Part shown: piece by piece, positions 32,398-40,518 of the stretch
How positions within the stretch are numbered: the stretch's first letter is position 1
Layout: each line of letters starts with the position of its first letter
Origin: Nioella sp965215655
GTDB lineage: Bacteria > Pseudomonadota > Alphaproteobacteria > Rhodobacterales > Rhodobacteraceae
DNA length: 64,000 nucleotides
NCBI RefSeq assembly: GCF_965215655.1
Contig: NZ_OZ244111.1
Location: forward strand, 2,976,001 to 3,040,000
Direction of reading: 5' to 3'
Notes under the pieces: model-generated
The model's input: only the letters and a program-made list of their open reading frames with translations
Told to the model about the DNA's origin: nothing
Databases searched by the model: none
Position numbers and translations under genes: made by a program

Positions 32398-32412
32398 GAA
32401 CAATTCAAGAAC
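32398..32412 (-). promoter_or_regulatory. LexA-binding SOS box ahead of mmcB
   Basis: GAAC-AATTCAA-GAAC on the plus strand (GTTC-N7-GTTC on the mmcB strand) is an exact match to the alphaproteobacterial LexA direct repeat. It ends 12 nt before the mmcB ATG, placing it over the promoter or start region. mmcB is a known SOS gene in Caulobacter. Confidence 0.88.
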
Positions 32413-32544
32413 AAATGCAATTACCTGCATTGCCCTTGTCGGAATCCGTGGAAGGGCCTATGTGAGGGATCGGCGGGGTCTGCCCTTCTCGTATCGGGTA
32501 ATATTCCGGTGGCCTTAAGCAAATCCGAGGGAGCTGGCTCTGTG

Positions 32545-32669
32545 CGGACCGTGGTCCGTTTACCTGGCGCCCACCTGTATATACAGGTCCTCGGGAATTG
32601 AATTCCCAACGGTTGTGGTGGTCCCGTCACCTTTGAAAGACCAAGGCCCGGAGCGGATGCTTCGGGCCT
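32545..32669. other. Cluster of palindromes with terminal GC hairpin, possible structured RNA
   Basis: Within 125 bases lie CGGACC-GT-GGTCCG (32545-32558), the perfect 16-mer ACCTGTATATACAGGT (32573-32588), GGGAATTGAATTCCC (32593-32607) and the terminator-like GGCCCGGAGC-GGAT-GCTTCGGGCC (about 32645-32669) followed on the plus strand by TTCTTTCTT. No protein frame explains them. It could be a small RNA on the plus strand, or the last hairpin may simply end the minus-strand gene at 32687. Confidence 0.4.
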
Positions 32670-32686
32670 TCTTTCTTGCGGGGTGT

Positions 32687-32992
32687 CTAGCGGTCGGTGA
32701 TCCGAACCGGGATCGCGACCGGATCGGCCACGGGCAAGGCATCGCGCTTGCCACCGCTTTGGTCATCATCCTCTTCGCCCATGGACATGATCTTGTAGCC
32801 GATCTGCGCCGAGCCGAAGGTGATGGTGCCGAACACGATCAGCATCAGCACCGCCACCGGCCCCTCTGCCGTATGGGTCACCAGATGCCACAGATTGCCC
32901 ACGTTGAAGGCGAGGATCATCGCCGTGAAGGCGACCGAGATCCCGAAGCCGATGAACCCGTGACGAATGATCATCCTGATATGGTCTGGCAT
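32687..32992 (-). CDS. Small two-helix membrane protein
   Basis: A 101-residue protein with two hydrophobic helices (GFIGFGISVAFTAMILAFNV at about 13-33 and EGPVAVLMLIVFGTITFGSAQ at about 45-66) and a charged C-terminal tail (EEDDDQSGGKRDA). AAGGAGG is 5 nt before the ATG at 32992, which fixes the start. Similar proteins occur in Rhodobacterales without known function. The hairpin at about 32645-32669 is 18 bases past its stop. Confidence 0.8.
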   Translation of the reverse strand: MPDHIRMIIRHGFIGFGISVAFTAMILAFNVGNLWHLVTHTAEGPVAVLMLIVFGTITFGSAQIGYKIMSMGEEDDDQSGGKRDALPVADPVAIPVRITDR

Positions 32993-33155
32993 GACGTCCT
33001 CCTTGACCTTGTCAAATATGTTAGCACGGCCCGGCCGCTCTGCAACCCTCAAGCCTGCGGCAGAGCCGCCCTTGGGCCACAATTCGCCCGTCTGAAAAGC
33101 GCTTGCCTGCCATGGGGGCAGCATCCTAGCGTCGTGCTGAAAACGGAGGCAAGGC

Positions 33156-34712
33156 ATGACGGCGGCAAAAGACACGGCGCGGGCAACGGTCAGGACGCGT
33201 ATGGGCGAGATTTCCCGCTGGACGCGCGACATCTGGGATTTCGGGGAAACCGCGTGGCGCGAATATCGGTCCAGCGCCTATTACGTGGACCTTCTGCGAC
33301 GCGAGGGCTTCACGGTCGAGGAGGGCAGCGCCGGCATGCCCACGGCCTTCTGCGCCACCTGGTCAAACGGCGACGGCCCCACCATCGGCGGCTACGCCGA
33401 ATATGACGGCATCCCCGGCAACTGCCAGGCGGCGGAGCCAAGGAAAGCCCCCCGCCCCGGCCTTGGCCCCCATGCGGGCGGCCATACCGACCCACATTCG
33501 GCGCTTGGCATGGGATCGCTCGGCGGGTTTCTTGCCGCCAAGGCGGCGATGGAGGCACATAGCATCCGCGGGCGGCTCAAGTTCTTCGGCGAACCGGCGG
33601 AAAAGGTGCGGGGATCGAAGCCCATTCACGCGGCTGCGGGCTATTACGACGACCTCGATGCCGCGATCAGCTTTCACCCGTTCTACATGGCGCCCTTGTG
33701 CAACACCGTGCGGTGGGACACCCATTGCGGCGTGGGCTATGGCGTCATCTACGAGTTCACCTGTGATGCACCCGAAACCTGGATGGCGGGCGAAGATGCC
33801 TCGCCGATCCCCGCCAGCCACGCCGCCGCCCGTGCACCGGGGGCCACGGATGCGATGGTGCAGATGTATCAATCGGCAAAGGCCCTGCGCGAACATGTGA
33901 TGGCGCCGGGGCAAAGCTGGTCGATGAACGAAACGATCCTGAGCCACGGGCAGGCCACCGCCGACAACATCCCCGCGCAGATCGCGCAAATCCAGTATTT
34001 CATCCGCATCAGCGAGGTCAGCGAGGCCGAGCATATCATCCGCGGGCTGGACCACTTCGCAGACGCCGCCGCAAAGCTTTGCCATTGTTCGTGGCGGCGG
34101 CACTGGGTGGCCAAATCGCGCCCCGGCCTGCCCAACCACGCCATGGCCCGCGCGACCTATGCCAATCTGGAGGCCGTAGGCGCACCTGTTTGGGGAGAGG
34201 AGGCCGCAGACTTCGCCCGCGCGATTCAGACCGAACTGGGGCTGGAGCCCATGGACGCCCCGTTCCTCCCGATGATCTCCAAGCTGACCCCGCCGGAGGA
34301 CGCCGAACGGCAGCTCAGGCAGAACCTGCCGCCCTCACAGCGCCATTTCACCTCGGACGACTACACCGAGTATTGCTGGCACGCGCCGACGGTACGGCTC
34401 TATATCGGGCGGCCTGCGCTGACCGCGCCCGAGGGCTTCGCCTATCCGGCCTGGGCGATGAACGCGCTTGGTGGCCACCCGGCAACGATCGACCCGATGA
34501 GCGAGGTCGCGGCGCAGGTCATCGCAATGACGGTGCTCGACTGCCTGACCGATCCCACGCTGCTGGAAACGGCACAGGCCGAGTTCCGCCAGCGCACCGC
34601 CGAAGAGCATATTCCGCCGCTCTGCGACTACGCCCCTCCGCTGCATTTCCGATGGCCGGAATACGTGACCACCGCGCGGGGCAAGGACTGGGCGATCCCA
34701 TCCGGGGCATGA
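33156..34712 (+). CDS. M20 family amidohydrolase, AbgB-like
   Basis: A 518-residue enzyme resembling the AbgB subunit of p-aminobenzoyl-glutamate hydrolase and related M20 amidohydrolases. Motifs: TIGGYAEYDGIPGNCQ (metal Asp), GPHAGGHTDPHSALGMGSLGG where HACGH is expected, GEPAEKVRGSKPI with the catalytic Glu pair, and FHPFY. The Cys normally found in the metal-binding HACGH loop is replaced by Gly. The C-terminal WHAPTVRLYIGRPAL matches the family. GGAGG precedes the ATG. Its stop falls inside the first palindrome of the next repeat. Confidence 0.85.
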   Translation: MTAAKDTARATVRTRMGEISRWTRDIWDFGETAWREYRSSAYYVDLLRREGFTVEEGSAGMPTAFCATWSNGDGPTIGGYAEYDGIPGNCQAAEPRKAPRPGLGPHAGGHTDPHSALGMGSLGGFLAAKAAMEAHSIRGRLKFFGEPAEKVRGSKPIHAAAGYYDDLDAAISFHPFYMAPLCNTVRWDTHCGVGYGVIYEFTCDAPETWMAGEDASPIPASHAAARAPGATDAMVQMYQSAKALREHVMAPGQSWSMNETILSHGQATADNIPAQIAQIQYFIRISEVSEAEHIIRGLDHFADAAAKLCHCSWRRHWVAKSRPGLPNHAMARATYANLEAVGAPVWGEEAADFARAIQTELGLEPMDAPFLPMISKLTPPEDAERQLRQNLPPSQRHFTSDDYTEYCWHAPTVRLYIGRPALTAPEGFAYPAWAMNALGGHPATIDPMSEVAAQVIAMTVLDCLTDPTLLETAQAEFRQRTAEEHIPPLCDYAPPLHFRWPEYVTTARGKDWAIPSGA

Positions 34713-34798
34713 AGAATTTTCCAGAAAATTCTTCCGAACCCCCAAATTTTTCTGGAAAAATTTGCAGACTGGAAAACTCTTCTGGAAGAGTTTTCCAG
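34711..34798. repeat. Three tandem foldback palindromes, AT-rich type
   Basis: GAAGAATTTT-CCAG-AAAATTCTTC (34711-34734), CAAATTTTTC-TG-GAAAAATTTG (34743-34764) and CTGGAAAACTCTTC-TG-GAAGAGTTTTCCAG (34769-34798). They fill the gap between the convergent M20 and nusB genes and overlap the M20 stop codon. Arms share the TTTTCTGG/CCAGAAAA theme, a variant of the family seen elsewhere in the window. Confidence 0.8.
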
Positions 34799-34799
34799 C

Positions 34800-35279
34800 T
34801 CAGAACGCCTCGGGCCGGGCTTCGCGCGCCATGTGGTCAAGAACGGCATTCACGAATTTCGGCTCGCGCCCTTCGGGGAAGAAGGCGCGGGCGACGTCCA
34901 CGAACTCGGTAATCACCACCTTGGGCGGTGTCGCCGAGTCCAGCAGCTCCGCGCCAGCAGCCCGGAACAGGGCCCGGATGGTCGGGTCAATGCGCGCAAT
35001 CGGCCATTTCGCGACCAGCGCCCGGTCGGTCATCTGGTCGATCTTGGCCTGCCAGTTCACCGCGTCATCCAGCAGCTTGGTGAACAGGTCGGGATCGGCC
35101 TCGGCCAATTCCTCGCCCGCCACTTCCTGGCCAAAGCGGAAATCGAAGAACTCGCGGCGCACCTTCTCTACCGTCTGCCCCGCGGCCTCCATCTGAAACA
35201 GCGCCTGAACGGCATAAAGACGGGCGGCAGATTTCATCTGGCGCTTTTCGTCCTTCGTGGGGCCCTTTTGGGTGGTCAT
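34800..35279 (-). CDS. nusB: Transcription antitermination factor NusB
   Basis: A 159-residue helical RNA-binding protein that, with NusE, acts at boxA of rRNA operons. Motifs: KSAARLYAVQALFQMEAAG at the N-terminus, WPIARIDPTIRALFRAAGAELL and PPKVVITEFVDVARAFFPEGREPKFVNAVLDHMAR at the C-terminus. The start overlaps the ribH stop by ATGA, the common ribH-nusB coupling. Confidence 0.96.
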   Translation of the reverse strand: MTTQKGPTKDEKRQMKSAARLYAVQALFQMEAAGQTVEKVRREFFDFRFGQEVAGEELAEADPDLFTKLLDDAVNWQAKIDQMTDRALVAKWPIARIDPTIRALFRAAGAELLDSATPPKVVITEFVDVARAFFPEGREPKFVNAVLDHMAREARPEAF

Positions 35280-35827
35280 GCGCGGCTTGGTCCTTTTGCA
35301 TCGCCGGCAATCAGCATCTCGCTGCCCGCCGGTTTGAATCCGATGCCGCCTTTAGGCGCTGCGAACTTCCGCGTCAACGCGATAAGGTGGAGCGCCGCCG
35401 CCGCCGCGCCGCCGCCCTTGTTCTGATCGGCAGGATCGGCGCGCACTTCCGCCTGTTTGCGGTTCTCTACCGTCAGGATGCCATTGCCGATGCAGGCCCC
35501 TTCCAGCCCCAGAAGCTGGATCGCGCGGGAACTGTCATTGCAGACCGTATCGTAATGGGTGGTCTCGCCCCGGATCACGCAGCCGATGGCAACGAACCCG
35601 TCGAAATTGGCCTGCCGATAGGCGATGCGGATCGCCGTGGGCACCTCCAGCGCGCCGGGCACTTCGATGATCTCATGATCCGCGCCCGCCTCTTCCAGCG
35701 TCGCAATCGCACCTGCGATCATGTTGTCGGCGATATCCTTGTAATAGGGCGCGACGACGATCAGCACTTTCACCGGCTTGTCAAAGGACGGCAGGGGCAG
35801 CGTGTAATGGGTTTCAGATCCGGCCAT
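35276..35827 (-). CDS. ribH: 6,7-dimethyl-8-ribityllumazine synthase
   Basis: Condenses 3,4-dihydroxy-2-butanone 4-phosphate with the pyrimidine intermediate, the penultimate step to riboflavin. 183 residues. Motifs: VPGALEVPTAIRIAYR, FVAIGCVIRGETTHYDTVCNDSSRAI with the catalytic His, and GNGILTVENRKQAEVRAD. It lies 3 bases after ribB and overlaps nusB. Its substrate is made by the gene upstream. Confidence 0.96.
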   Translation of the reverse strand: MAGSETHYTLPLPSFDKPVKVLIVVAPYYKDIADNMIAGAIATLEEAGADHEIIEVPGALEVPTAIRIAYRQANFDGFVAIGCVIRGETTHYDTVCNDSSRAIQLLGLEGACIGNGILTVENRKQAEVRADPADQNKGGGAAAAALHLIALTRKFAAPKGGIGFKPAGSEMLIAGDAKGPSRA

Positions 35828-35830
35828 GGT

Positions 35831-36952
35831 TCAGCCCTTCATGATCGGGCGCGTGCCCACGATGGAAAGCCCGAAGGCGTCGAGACCCAGATAGCGGGTC
35901 GAGGGGGAGTCGGTCAGCAGGATCAGCTCGTTCAGGCCCATCTTGGACAGGATCTGCGCGCCCAAACCGGTGCGCTTGATGGTCCGCGGCCCGTGCTCGT
36001 CCTCTATTGCGAAGGCCTCTTTCCGGGGCGCGCGGATCAGGCAGATCGCCCCCCGGCCTTCCTCTGCAATGATCCGCATGGCGGTCGGCAGCTCTGCGGT
36101 CGGCTTCGGTCCCAGCCCCAACAGATCCGCCCCGGCCTGCAACGCGTGGGTGCGGATCAGAACCGGCTCATCCGTGGTGATGTCCCCCTTCACCAAAACC
36201 ACATGTTCAACCCCATGGGTCTGGTCGGTGAAAATCCGCATCTCCCATTCGCCGCCAAACTCGGACGTCACCGTATCGCGGGCGGTCTCGACCACCAGAT
36301 TGTCGCTGCGCGAACGATAGGTGATCAGGTCCGAGATCGTGCCGATCTTCAGCCCGTGTTTCCCCGCATATTCCACCAGATCGGGCAGCCGCGCCATGGT
36401 GCCGTCTTCCTTCATGATCTCGCAGATCACCGAAGACGGGTAATGCCCCGCAAGACGCGCCACGTCGCAGCCCGCCTCGGTATGGCCAGCCCGGACCAGC
36501 ACCCCCCCGCGCCGCGCGCGCAGCGGAAAGACATGGCCCGGCGTGGCGATATCGGCAGCGGTGCATTGCGGGTCGATGGCGGTCTTTACGGTCAGCGCCC
36601 GGTCGGCGGCGGAAATGCCGGTCGACACGCCCTCGCGCGCTTCGATCGACACCGTAAAGGCCGTTTCATGACGCGAGGAATTGTTCACGGCCATCATCGG
36701 CAGGCCCAGTTCCTCGACCCGTTCCGCAGGAAGCGTCAGACAGATCAGCCCACGGCCATGGGTGGCCATGAAGTTGATCGCATCCGGCGTCGCAAAATTT
36801 GCAGGGATCACCAGATCGCCTTCGTTTTCACGGTCTTCATGATCGACGAGGATGAACATGCGGCCCTGACGGGCTTCCTCGATGATCTCCTCTATGGGCG
36901 AGATCGCGTCCTTGTAATCGGTCTCGACGGGCCCTGGGGTCTCGAATGTCAT
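35831..36952 (-). CDS. ribB: 3,4-dihydroxy-2-butanone-4-phosphate synthase with degenerate GTP cyclohydrolase II domain (RibBX type)
   Basis: Makes the four-carbon precursor of riboflavin from ribulose 5-phosphate. Residues ~17-215 are the DHBP synthase: DHEDRENEGDLV with the acidic metal site, HGRGLICLTL and FPLRARRGGVLVRAGHTEA. Residues ~220-373 align with GTP cyclohydrolase II, but the zinc motif (C-x2-GD...RCDC) reads IRTHALQAGADLLGLGPK with no Cys, so that activity should be absent; this is the known RibBX variant. A true RibA must be elsewhere. No FMN riboswitch is visible in the 141-base divergent region ahead of it. Confidence 0.93.
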   Translation of the reverse strand: MTFETPGPVETDYKDAISPIEEIIEEARQGRMFILVDHEDRENEGDLVIPANFATPDAINFMATHGRGLICLTLPAERVEELGLPMMAVNNSSRHETAFTVSIEAREGVSTGISAADRALTVKTAIDPQCTAADIATPGHVFPLRARRGGVLVRAGHTEAGCDVARLAGHYPSSVICEIMKEDGTMARLPDLVEYAGKHGLKIGTISDLITYRSRSDNLVVETARDTVTSEFGGEWEMRIFTDQTHGVEHVVLVKGDITTDEPVLIRTHALQAGADLLGLGPKPTAELPTAMRIIAEEGRGAICLIRAPRKEAFAIEDEHGPRTIKRTGLGAQILSKMGLNELILLTDSPSTRYLGLDAFGLSIVGTRPIMKG

Positions 36953-37093
36953 AATAGTCCCTTTGTGCCTTGGCTTGGGCAGCAGATACCGCAGCCCGCC
37001 TTACGATACCAGTGAAGACCCGTCGAAACAGGCGCTGGACACGACGTCATAACGCAGCCTAGCCTCCGCAAAACCGCACAGGAAAGGCCCGCG

Positions 37094-38149
37094 ATGCGCT
37101 TCTCTCGCATGATCACTGCCGTTGAGGCGCACGCCGAGGGCGAACCGGGCCGCGTCATCACAGGGGGCCTGCCGCCGATTCCCGGACGTTCGGTTTTCGA
37201 AAAGATGCAGTGGATGCAGGCAAATGCCGACGATATCCGCCTTCTGATGCTGCGCGAACCGCGCGGCAACCCGGCGCTGTGCTGCAACGCCATTGTGGAA
37301 CCCTGCGACCCGGCGGCAGATGCCGGTTTCATCATCATGGAGCAGACCGAATACCCGCCCATGTCCGGGTCCAACACCATCTGCACCGTGACGGTCCTGC
37401 TGGAAACCGGCATCCTGCCGATGGTTGAACCGGTGACCGAGCTGACGCTGGAGGCCCCGGCGGGCCTGATCCGGGTCCGTGCCGACTGCCGTGATGGCAA
37501 GGTCACCCGCGTCACCTTTCACAACGTGCCGTCCTTCGCCCTGCATCTCGATGCGGAGATCGAGGTTGATGGCCATGGGCCAACCCGCGTCGATGTGGCC
37601 TGGGGCGGGATGTTCTATGTCATCGCCGACGCGGCCCAGTTCGGGCTGGACCTGACCCCGGAAAACGGCGCCGAAATGGTGCGCCTGTGCGAGGCCCTGC
37701 GGCGCGCAGCGCGCGACCAGCTGCCCGTTACCCACCCCGACAACCCGGCCATCACCGGCCCCACGATCTCGCAACTGACCGGCCCCGCGCAGCAGGCCGG
37801 CAACCACGGACGCAGCGCCGTCACGGTCTCGAACAGCGTCTCGGCCCCGCCAAGCCCCCTGTCCCTTCCCGGTGCGCTCGACCGCTCCCCCTGCGGCACC
37901 GGCACCAGCGCCAAACTGGCCTGTCTGCACGCGCGCGGCCTGCTGGAACCCGGTGAGGACTACATCAATGAAGGCCCCATCGGCACCACCTTCACCGCAA
38001 GGATCGAGGGCCTGACCCAGGTCGGCCCCTACCCCGCCATCATCCCCAGCATCACAGGGCAGGCCTGGATTTACGGCACCAGCCAATACATGCTCGACCC
38101 GACCGACCCGTTTCAGCAGGGGTTTCGCGTGGGCGATATCTGGGGCTGA
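37094..38149 (+). CDS. Proline racemase family protein (hydroxyproline epimerase / 3-hydroxyproline dehydratase type)
   Basis: A 351-residue member of the proline racemase superfamily. The N-terminal HAEGEPGRVITGGLPPIPG and RGNPALCCNAIVEP are typical. The first catalytic position, normally MxxCGH, reads PMSGSNTICT, so Ser replaces Cys; the second is intact in RSPCGTGTSAKLA. A Ser-Cys pair differs from racemases (Cys-Cys) and from dehydratases with Thr at one position, so the reaction (proline or hydroxyproline epimerisation or dehydration) is unresolved. Divergent from ribB; the VOC gene follows after 84 bases. Confidence 0.88.
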   Translation: MRFSRMITAVEAHAEGEPGRVITGGLPPIPGRSVFEKMQWMQANADDIRLLMLREPRGNPALCCNAIVEPCDPAADAGFIIMEQTEYPPMSGSNTICTVTVLLETGILPMVEPVTELTLEAPAGLIRVRADCRDGKVTRVTFHNVPSFALHLDAEIEVDGHGPTRVDVAWGGMFYVIADAAQFGLDLTPENGAEMVRLCEALRRAARDQLPVTHPDNPAITGPTISQLTGPAQQAGNHGRSAVTVSNSVSAPPSPLSLPGALDRSPCGTGTSAKLACLHARGLLEPGEDYINEGPIGTTFTARIEGLTQVGPYPAIIPSITGQAWIYGTSQYMLDPTDPFQQGFRVGDIWG

Positions 38150-38233
38150 CGCACAGATCCCCTGCGCCAATCGGCATTTGGCTTTGACCGCGTTTGGGCT
38201 ACCATCCCTCCAACAGAAGGGGAGATTAAGTCA

Positions 38234-38815
38234 ATGCGCAAGCTACAGGTTCAGGGCGTTCACCACATCACGCTGACCGGCGCCGACCGGCAGACCTCGA
38301 TCGATTTCTGGGAAGGGGTGCTCGGCATGCCCTTCATCTTCGACCAGCCCAATCTGGATAATCCGCGCGAAGGGCACCTCTATTTCGATCCCGGTGACGG
38401 GCGGCTCATCACCATCTTCACCAATGAAGACCGCACCCCCGATCCGCGCCGCACCCCCACGGAACCGGGCTGCGTCCACCATATCGCCTTCAATGTCAGC
38501 AAGGCCACCTTCAGCCAATGCGTGACCCGGCTCGATGAGCGCGGGATCAGCCATTCCGGACCCAAGGATCGCGGCTTCATGGATTCGATCTATTTCAAGG
38601 ATCCGATGGGGCTGATGATCGAGCTGGCCTGCTACCGGTTCGAGCCACCCGTGGGCTGCACCCATGCCGATGTGATGATCGAGGCGCACAGGATGCGCGT
38701 CGCGGCGGGCGACTACAACATTCAGGAAAAACATCTCGCCGATGCGATTGAGCTTCTGGTTGAACGCCGCCAGCAAACCCTGTCCGCCGACCGTTCCGCG
38801 AAGAACCCCTACTGA
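38234..38815 (+). CDS. VOC family (glyoxalase/dioxygenase-fold) protein
   Basis: A 193-residue protein with two vicinal-oxygen-chelate modules. The metal triad expected for the fold is visible: His in GVHHITLTGA, His in CVHHIAFNVS and Glu in LMIELACYRF. Glyoxalase, fosfomycin-resistance and ring-cleaving dioxygenase relatives share this; the substrate is not evident. GGGGAG precedes the ATG. Copy 4 of the 3'-UTR repeat begins 2 bases after the stop. Confidence 0.88.
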   Translation: MRKLQVQGVHHITLTGADRQTSIDFWEGVLGMPFIFDQPNLDNPREGHLYFDPGDGRLITIFTNEDRTPDPRRTPTEPGCVHHIAFNVSKATFSQCVTRLDERGISHSGPKDRGFMDSIYFKDPMGLMIELACYRFEPPVGCTHADVMIEAHRMRVAAGDYNIQEKHLADAIELLVERRQQTLSADRSAKNPY

Positions 38816-38816
38816 G

Positions 38817-38852
38817 TTTCTTCTTGGCAACAAATACCTCCGCCGGAGGCAC
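38817..38852 (+). repeat. 3'-UTR repeat element copy 4, directly after the VOC gene
   Basis: Starting 2 nt after the stop: TTTCTTCTTGGCAACAAATA, CCTCCGCCGGAGGC. It matches copies at 3735, 24607 and 31861 in core sequence and orientation. The next ~140 bases to the tctA stop are GC-rich, with a CCCCCGCGCAAGCGGGGG hairpin near 38932 and no gene. Confidence 0.8.
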
Positions 38853-38993
38853 AAGACAGCGCCCCCGGCGGATCGTTTCATTGTCGCGACTCTCTCACCA
38901 CGCAACCGTGGCAACGCGGCCCGAGGATGCCCCCGCGCAAGCGGGGGTTGAGGAGGGCCGCCCGCGGGTCGATGCCGAAGGCAGCGAAACCGC

Positions 38994-40514
38994 TCAGTCG
39001 TCCGCGACCCCCTCTGCCCGCAGTCGCGCCCGCCGGGCCCGGTAACTCGGCACCACCACCAGAAGCAGCGCCAGCACCAGCAGCCCGAGCGTCATGGGCC
39101 GCTCAAGTATGAACCCAAGCCCATCATAAAGCTGCATCGCCCGGCTGAAATTATCCTCCAGCATCGACCCCAGGATGAAGCCGATCAGCAACGGAGCCAG
39201 CGGATAGTCGGCAAACCGCAGGATCGTCGCGACGAAGCCGAATCCCACGAGGATCAGAAGCTCGGTCGCATTGTTCTGCCCGATATAGGCCCCCATCAGC
39301 GTGAAGAAGAGGATGAACGGGATCAGGTAGTTGCGCGGCACCGCCAGGATCTTGGCGATATAGGGAATAAGCGGCAGGTTCAGGATCAGAAGAACCAGGT
39401 TGCCGATATACATCGAGATGATGACGGCCCAGAAGATCTGCGGGTCATCCACCATCAACCGCGGCCCCGGCGTGACGTTCAGGGCAATCAGCGCCCCAAG
39501 GAGAATGGCGGTTGTGCCCGACCCCGGAATCCCAAGCGTCAGCAGTGGCACGAAAGACCCGGTACAGGCGGCGTTGTTGGCGGTTTCCGGCGCGGCGAGG
39601 CCCTTGACCGATCCCTTGCCGAATTCCTCCTGCTCCTCGCGTGGGGCAATATTGCGCTCCACTGCGTAGCCCAGGAAGGACGCGATGGTCGCCCCCGCCC
39701 CCGGCAGCACGCCGATGAAGAAGCCCTGGATCGACTGGCGCCCGATGACCGGCGCGATCTTGCGGGCTTCCTCGCGGGTGATACGCAGGTCCTTGATCTC
39801 GCCGCTGTCCTCGCCATCGCCGGTCTTGGACCGGGCCGGGTTCAACACCAGGTACATCGCTTCCGGAAGGGCGAACATCGCCATGGCCAGCGTGATGAAG
39901 CCAAAGCCCGATTGCAGGTCCATCAGCCCCATGGTGAATCGCGGCATGTTGTAAAGCGCGCCCTCACCCACGGTGGCCATGATCAGCCCCAGAAGCGTCA
40001 TCAGCAGCGCCTTGGCCACGTTGCCGGTGCCCGCAAAGGCCGCGATGGCCGACAGACCCACCACCATCAGCGCGAAATATTCGGCCGAGTGAAAAAGCAA
40101 TGCCACGGTGGACAAAGCCGGTGCAAAGATCATCAGCAGCAGCGCCCCGATGGAGCCGCCCGCGAAACTGGCGATGGCGGCGATGGTCAGGGCCTTGCCC
40201 GCCTTGCCCTGTCGCGCCATCGGGTAGCCGTCGAAACTGGTGGCCACGGTCCCAGCCACGCCCGGCGCGTTGATCAGAATGGACGAGGTCGAGCCACCAA
40301 AGATTGCCCCGTAATAGACGCCCGCCAACAGGATCAGCGCCGCCGAGGGATCGCCGATGGTGATCGCCACCGGGATCATGATCGCGATGATGGACATCGG
40401 GCCAAGGCCCGGCAGCATCCCGATGAAGGTGCCGATCAGGCAGCCACCGATGACCATCAGCAGGTTGGTAACGGAAAAGGCCGTCGAGAGGCCGATCATC
40501 AAACCTTCAAGCAT
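38994..40514 (-). CDS. tctA: Tripartite tricarboxylate transporter, large permease subunit
   Basis: The 506-residue large membrane subunit of a TTT-family carrier, with about 12 hydrophobic helices. Family motifs: GTFIGMLPGLGPMSIIAIMIP near residue 30, LLAGVYYGAIFGGSTSSILINAPG near 75 and GVLPGAGATIASFLGYAVER near 260, the two repeat signatures of TctA. The start at 40514 is 4 bases after the tctB stop. Works with TctB and the binding protein TctC to import a carboxylate using an ion gradient. Confidence 0.95.
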   Translation of the reverse strand: MLEGLMIGLSTAFSVTNLLMVIGGCLIGTFIGMLPGLGPMSIIAIMIPVAITIGDPSAALILLAGVYYGAIFGGSTSSILINAPGVAGTVATSFDGYPMARQGKAGKALTIAAIASFAGGSIGALLLMIFAPALSTVALLFHSAEYFALMVVGLSAIAAFAGTGNVAKALLMTLLGLIMATVGEGALYNMPRFTMGLMDLQSGFGFITLAMAMFALPEAMYLVLNPARSKTGDGEDSGEIKDLRITREEARKIAPVIGRQSIQGFFIGVLPGAGATIASFLGYAVERNIAPREEQEEFGKGSVKGLAAPETANNAACTGSFVPLLTLGIPGSGTTAILLGALIALNVTPGPRLMVDDPQIFWAVIISMYIGNLVLLILNLPLIPYIAKILAVPRNYLIPFILFFTLMGAYIGQNNATELLILVGFGFVATILRFADYPLAPLLIGFILGSMLEDNFSRAMQLYDGLGFILERPMTLGLLVLALLLVVVPSYRARRARLRAEGVADD

Positions 40515-40518
40515 GTCC

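Noticed and set aside
32573..32588. ACCTGTATATACAGGT as an E. coli-type LexA box
   Set aside because: It contains CTGT-N4-ACAG, while the gammaproteobacterial box is CTGT-N8-ACAG; the alphaproteobacterial box is the GAAC repeat found at 32398.
36953..37093. FMN riboswitch ahead of ribB
   Set aside because: None of the conserved RFN blocks (AGGGC.GGGTGAAATTCCC-like) is present in the divergent region.
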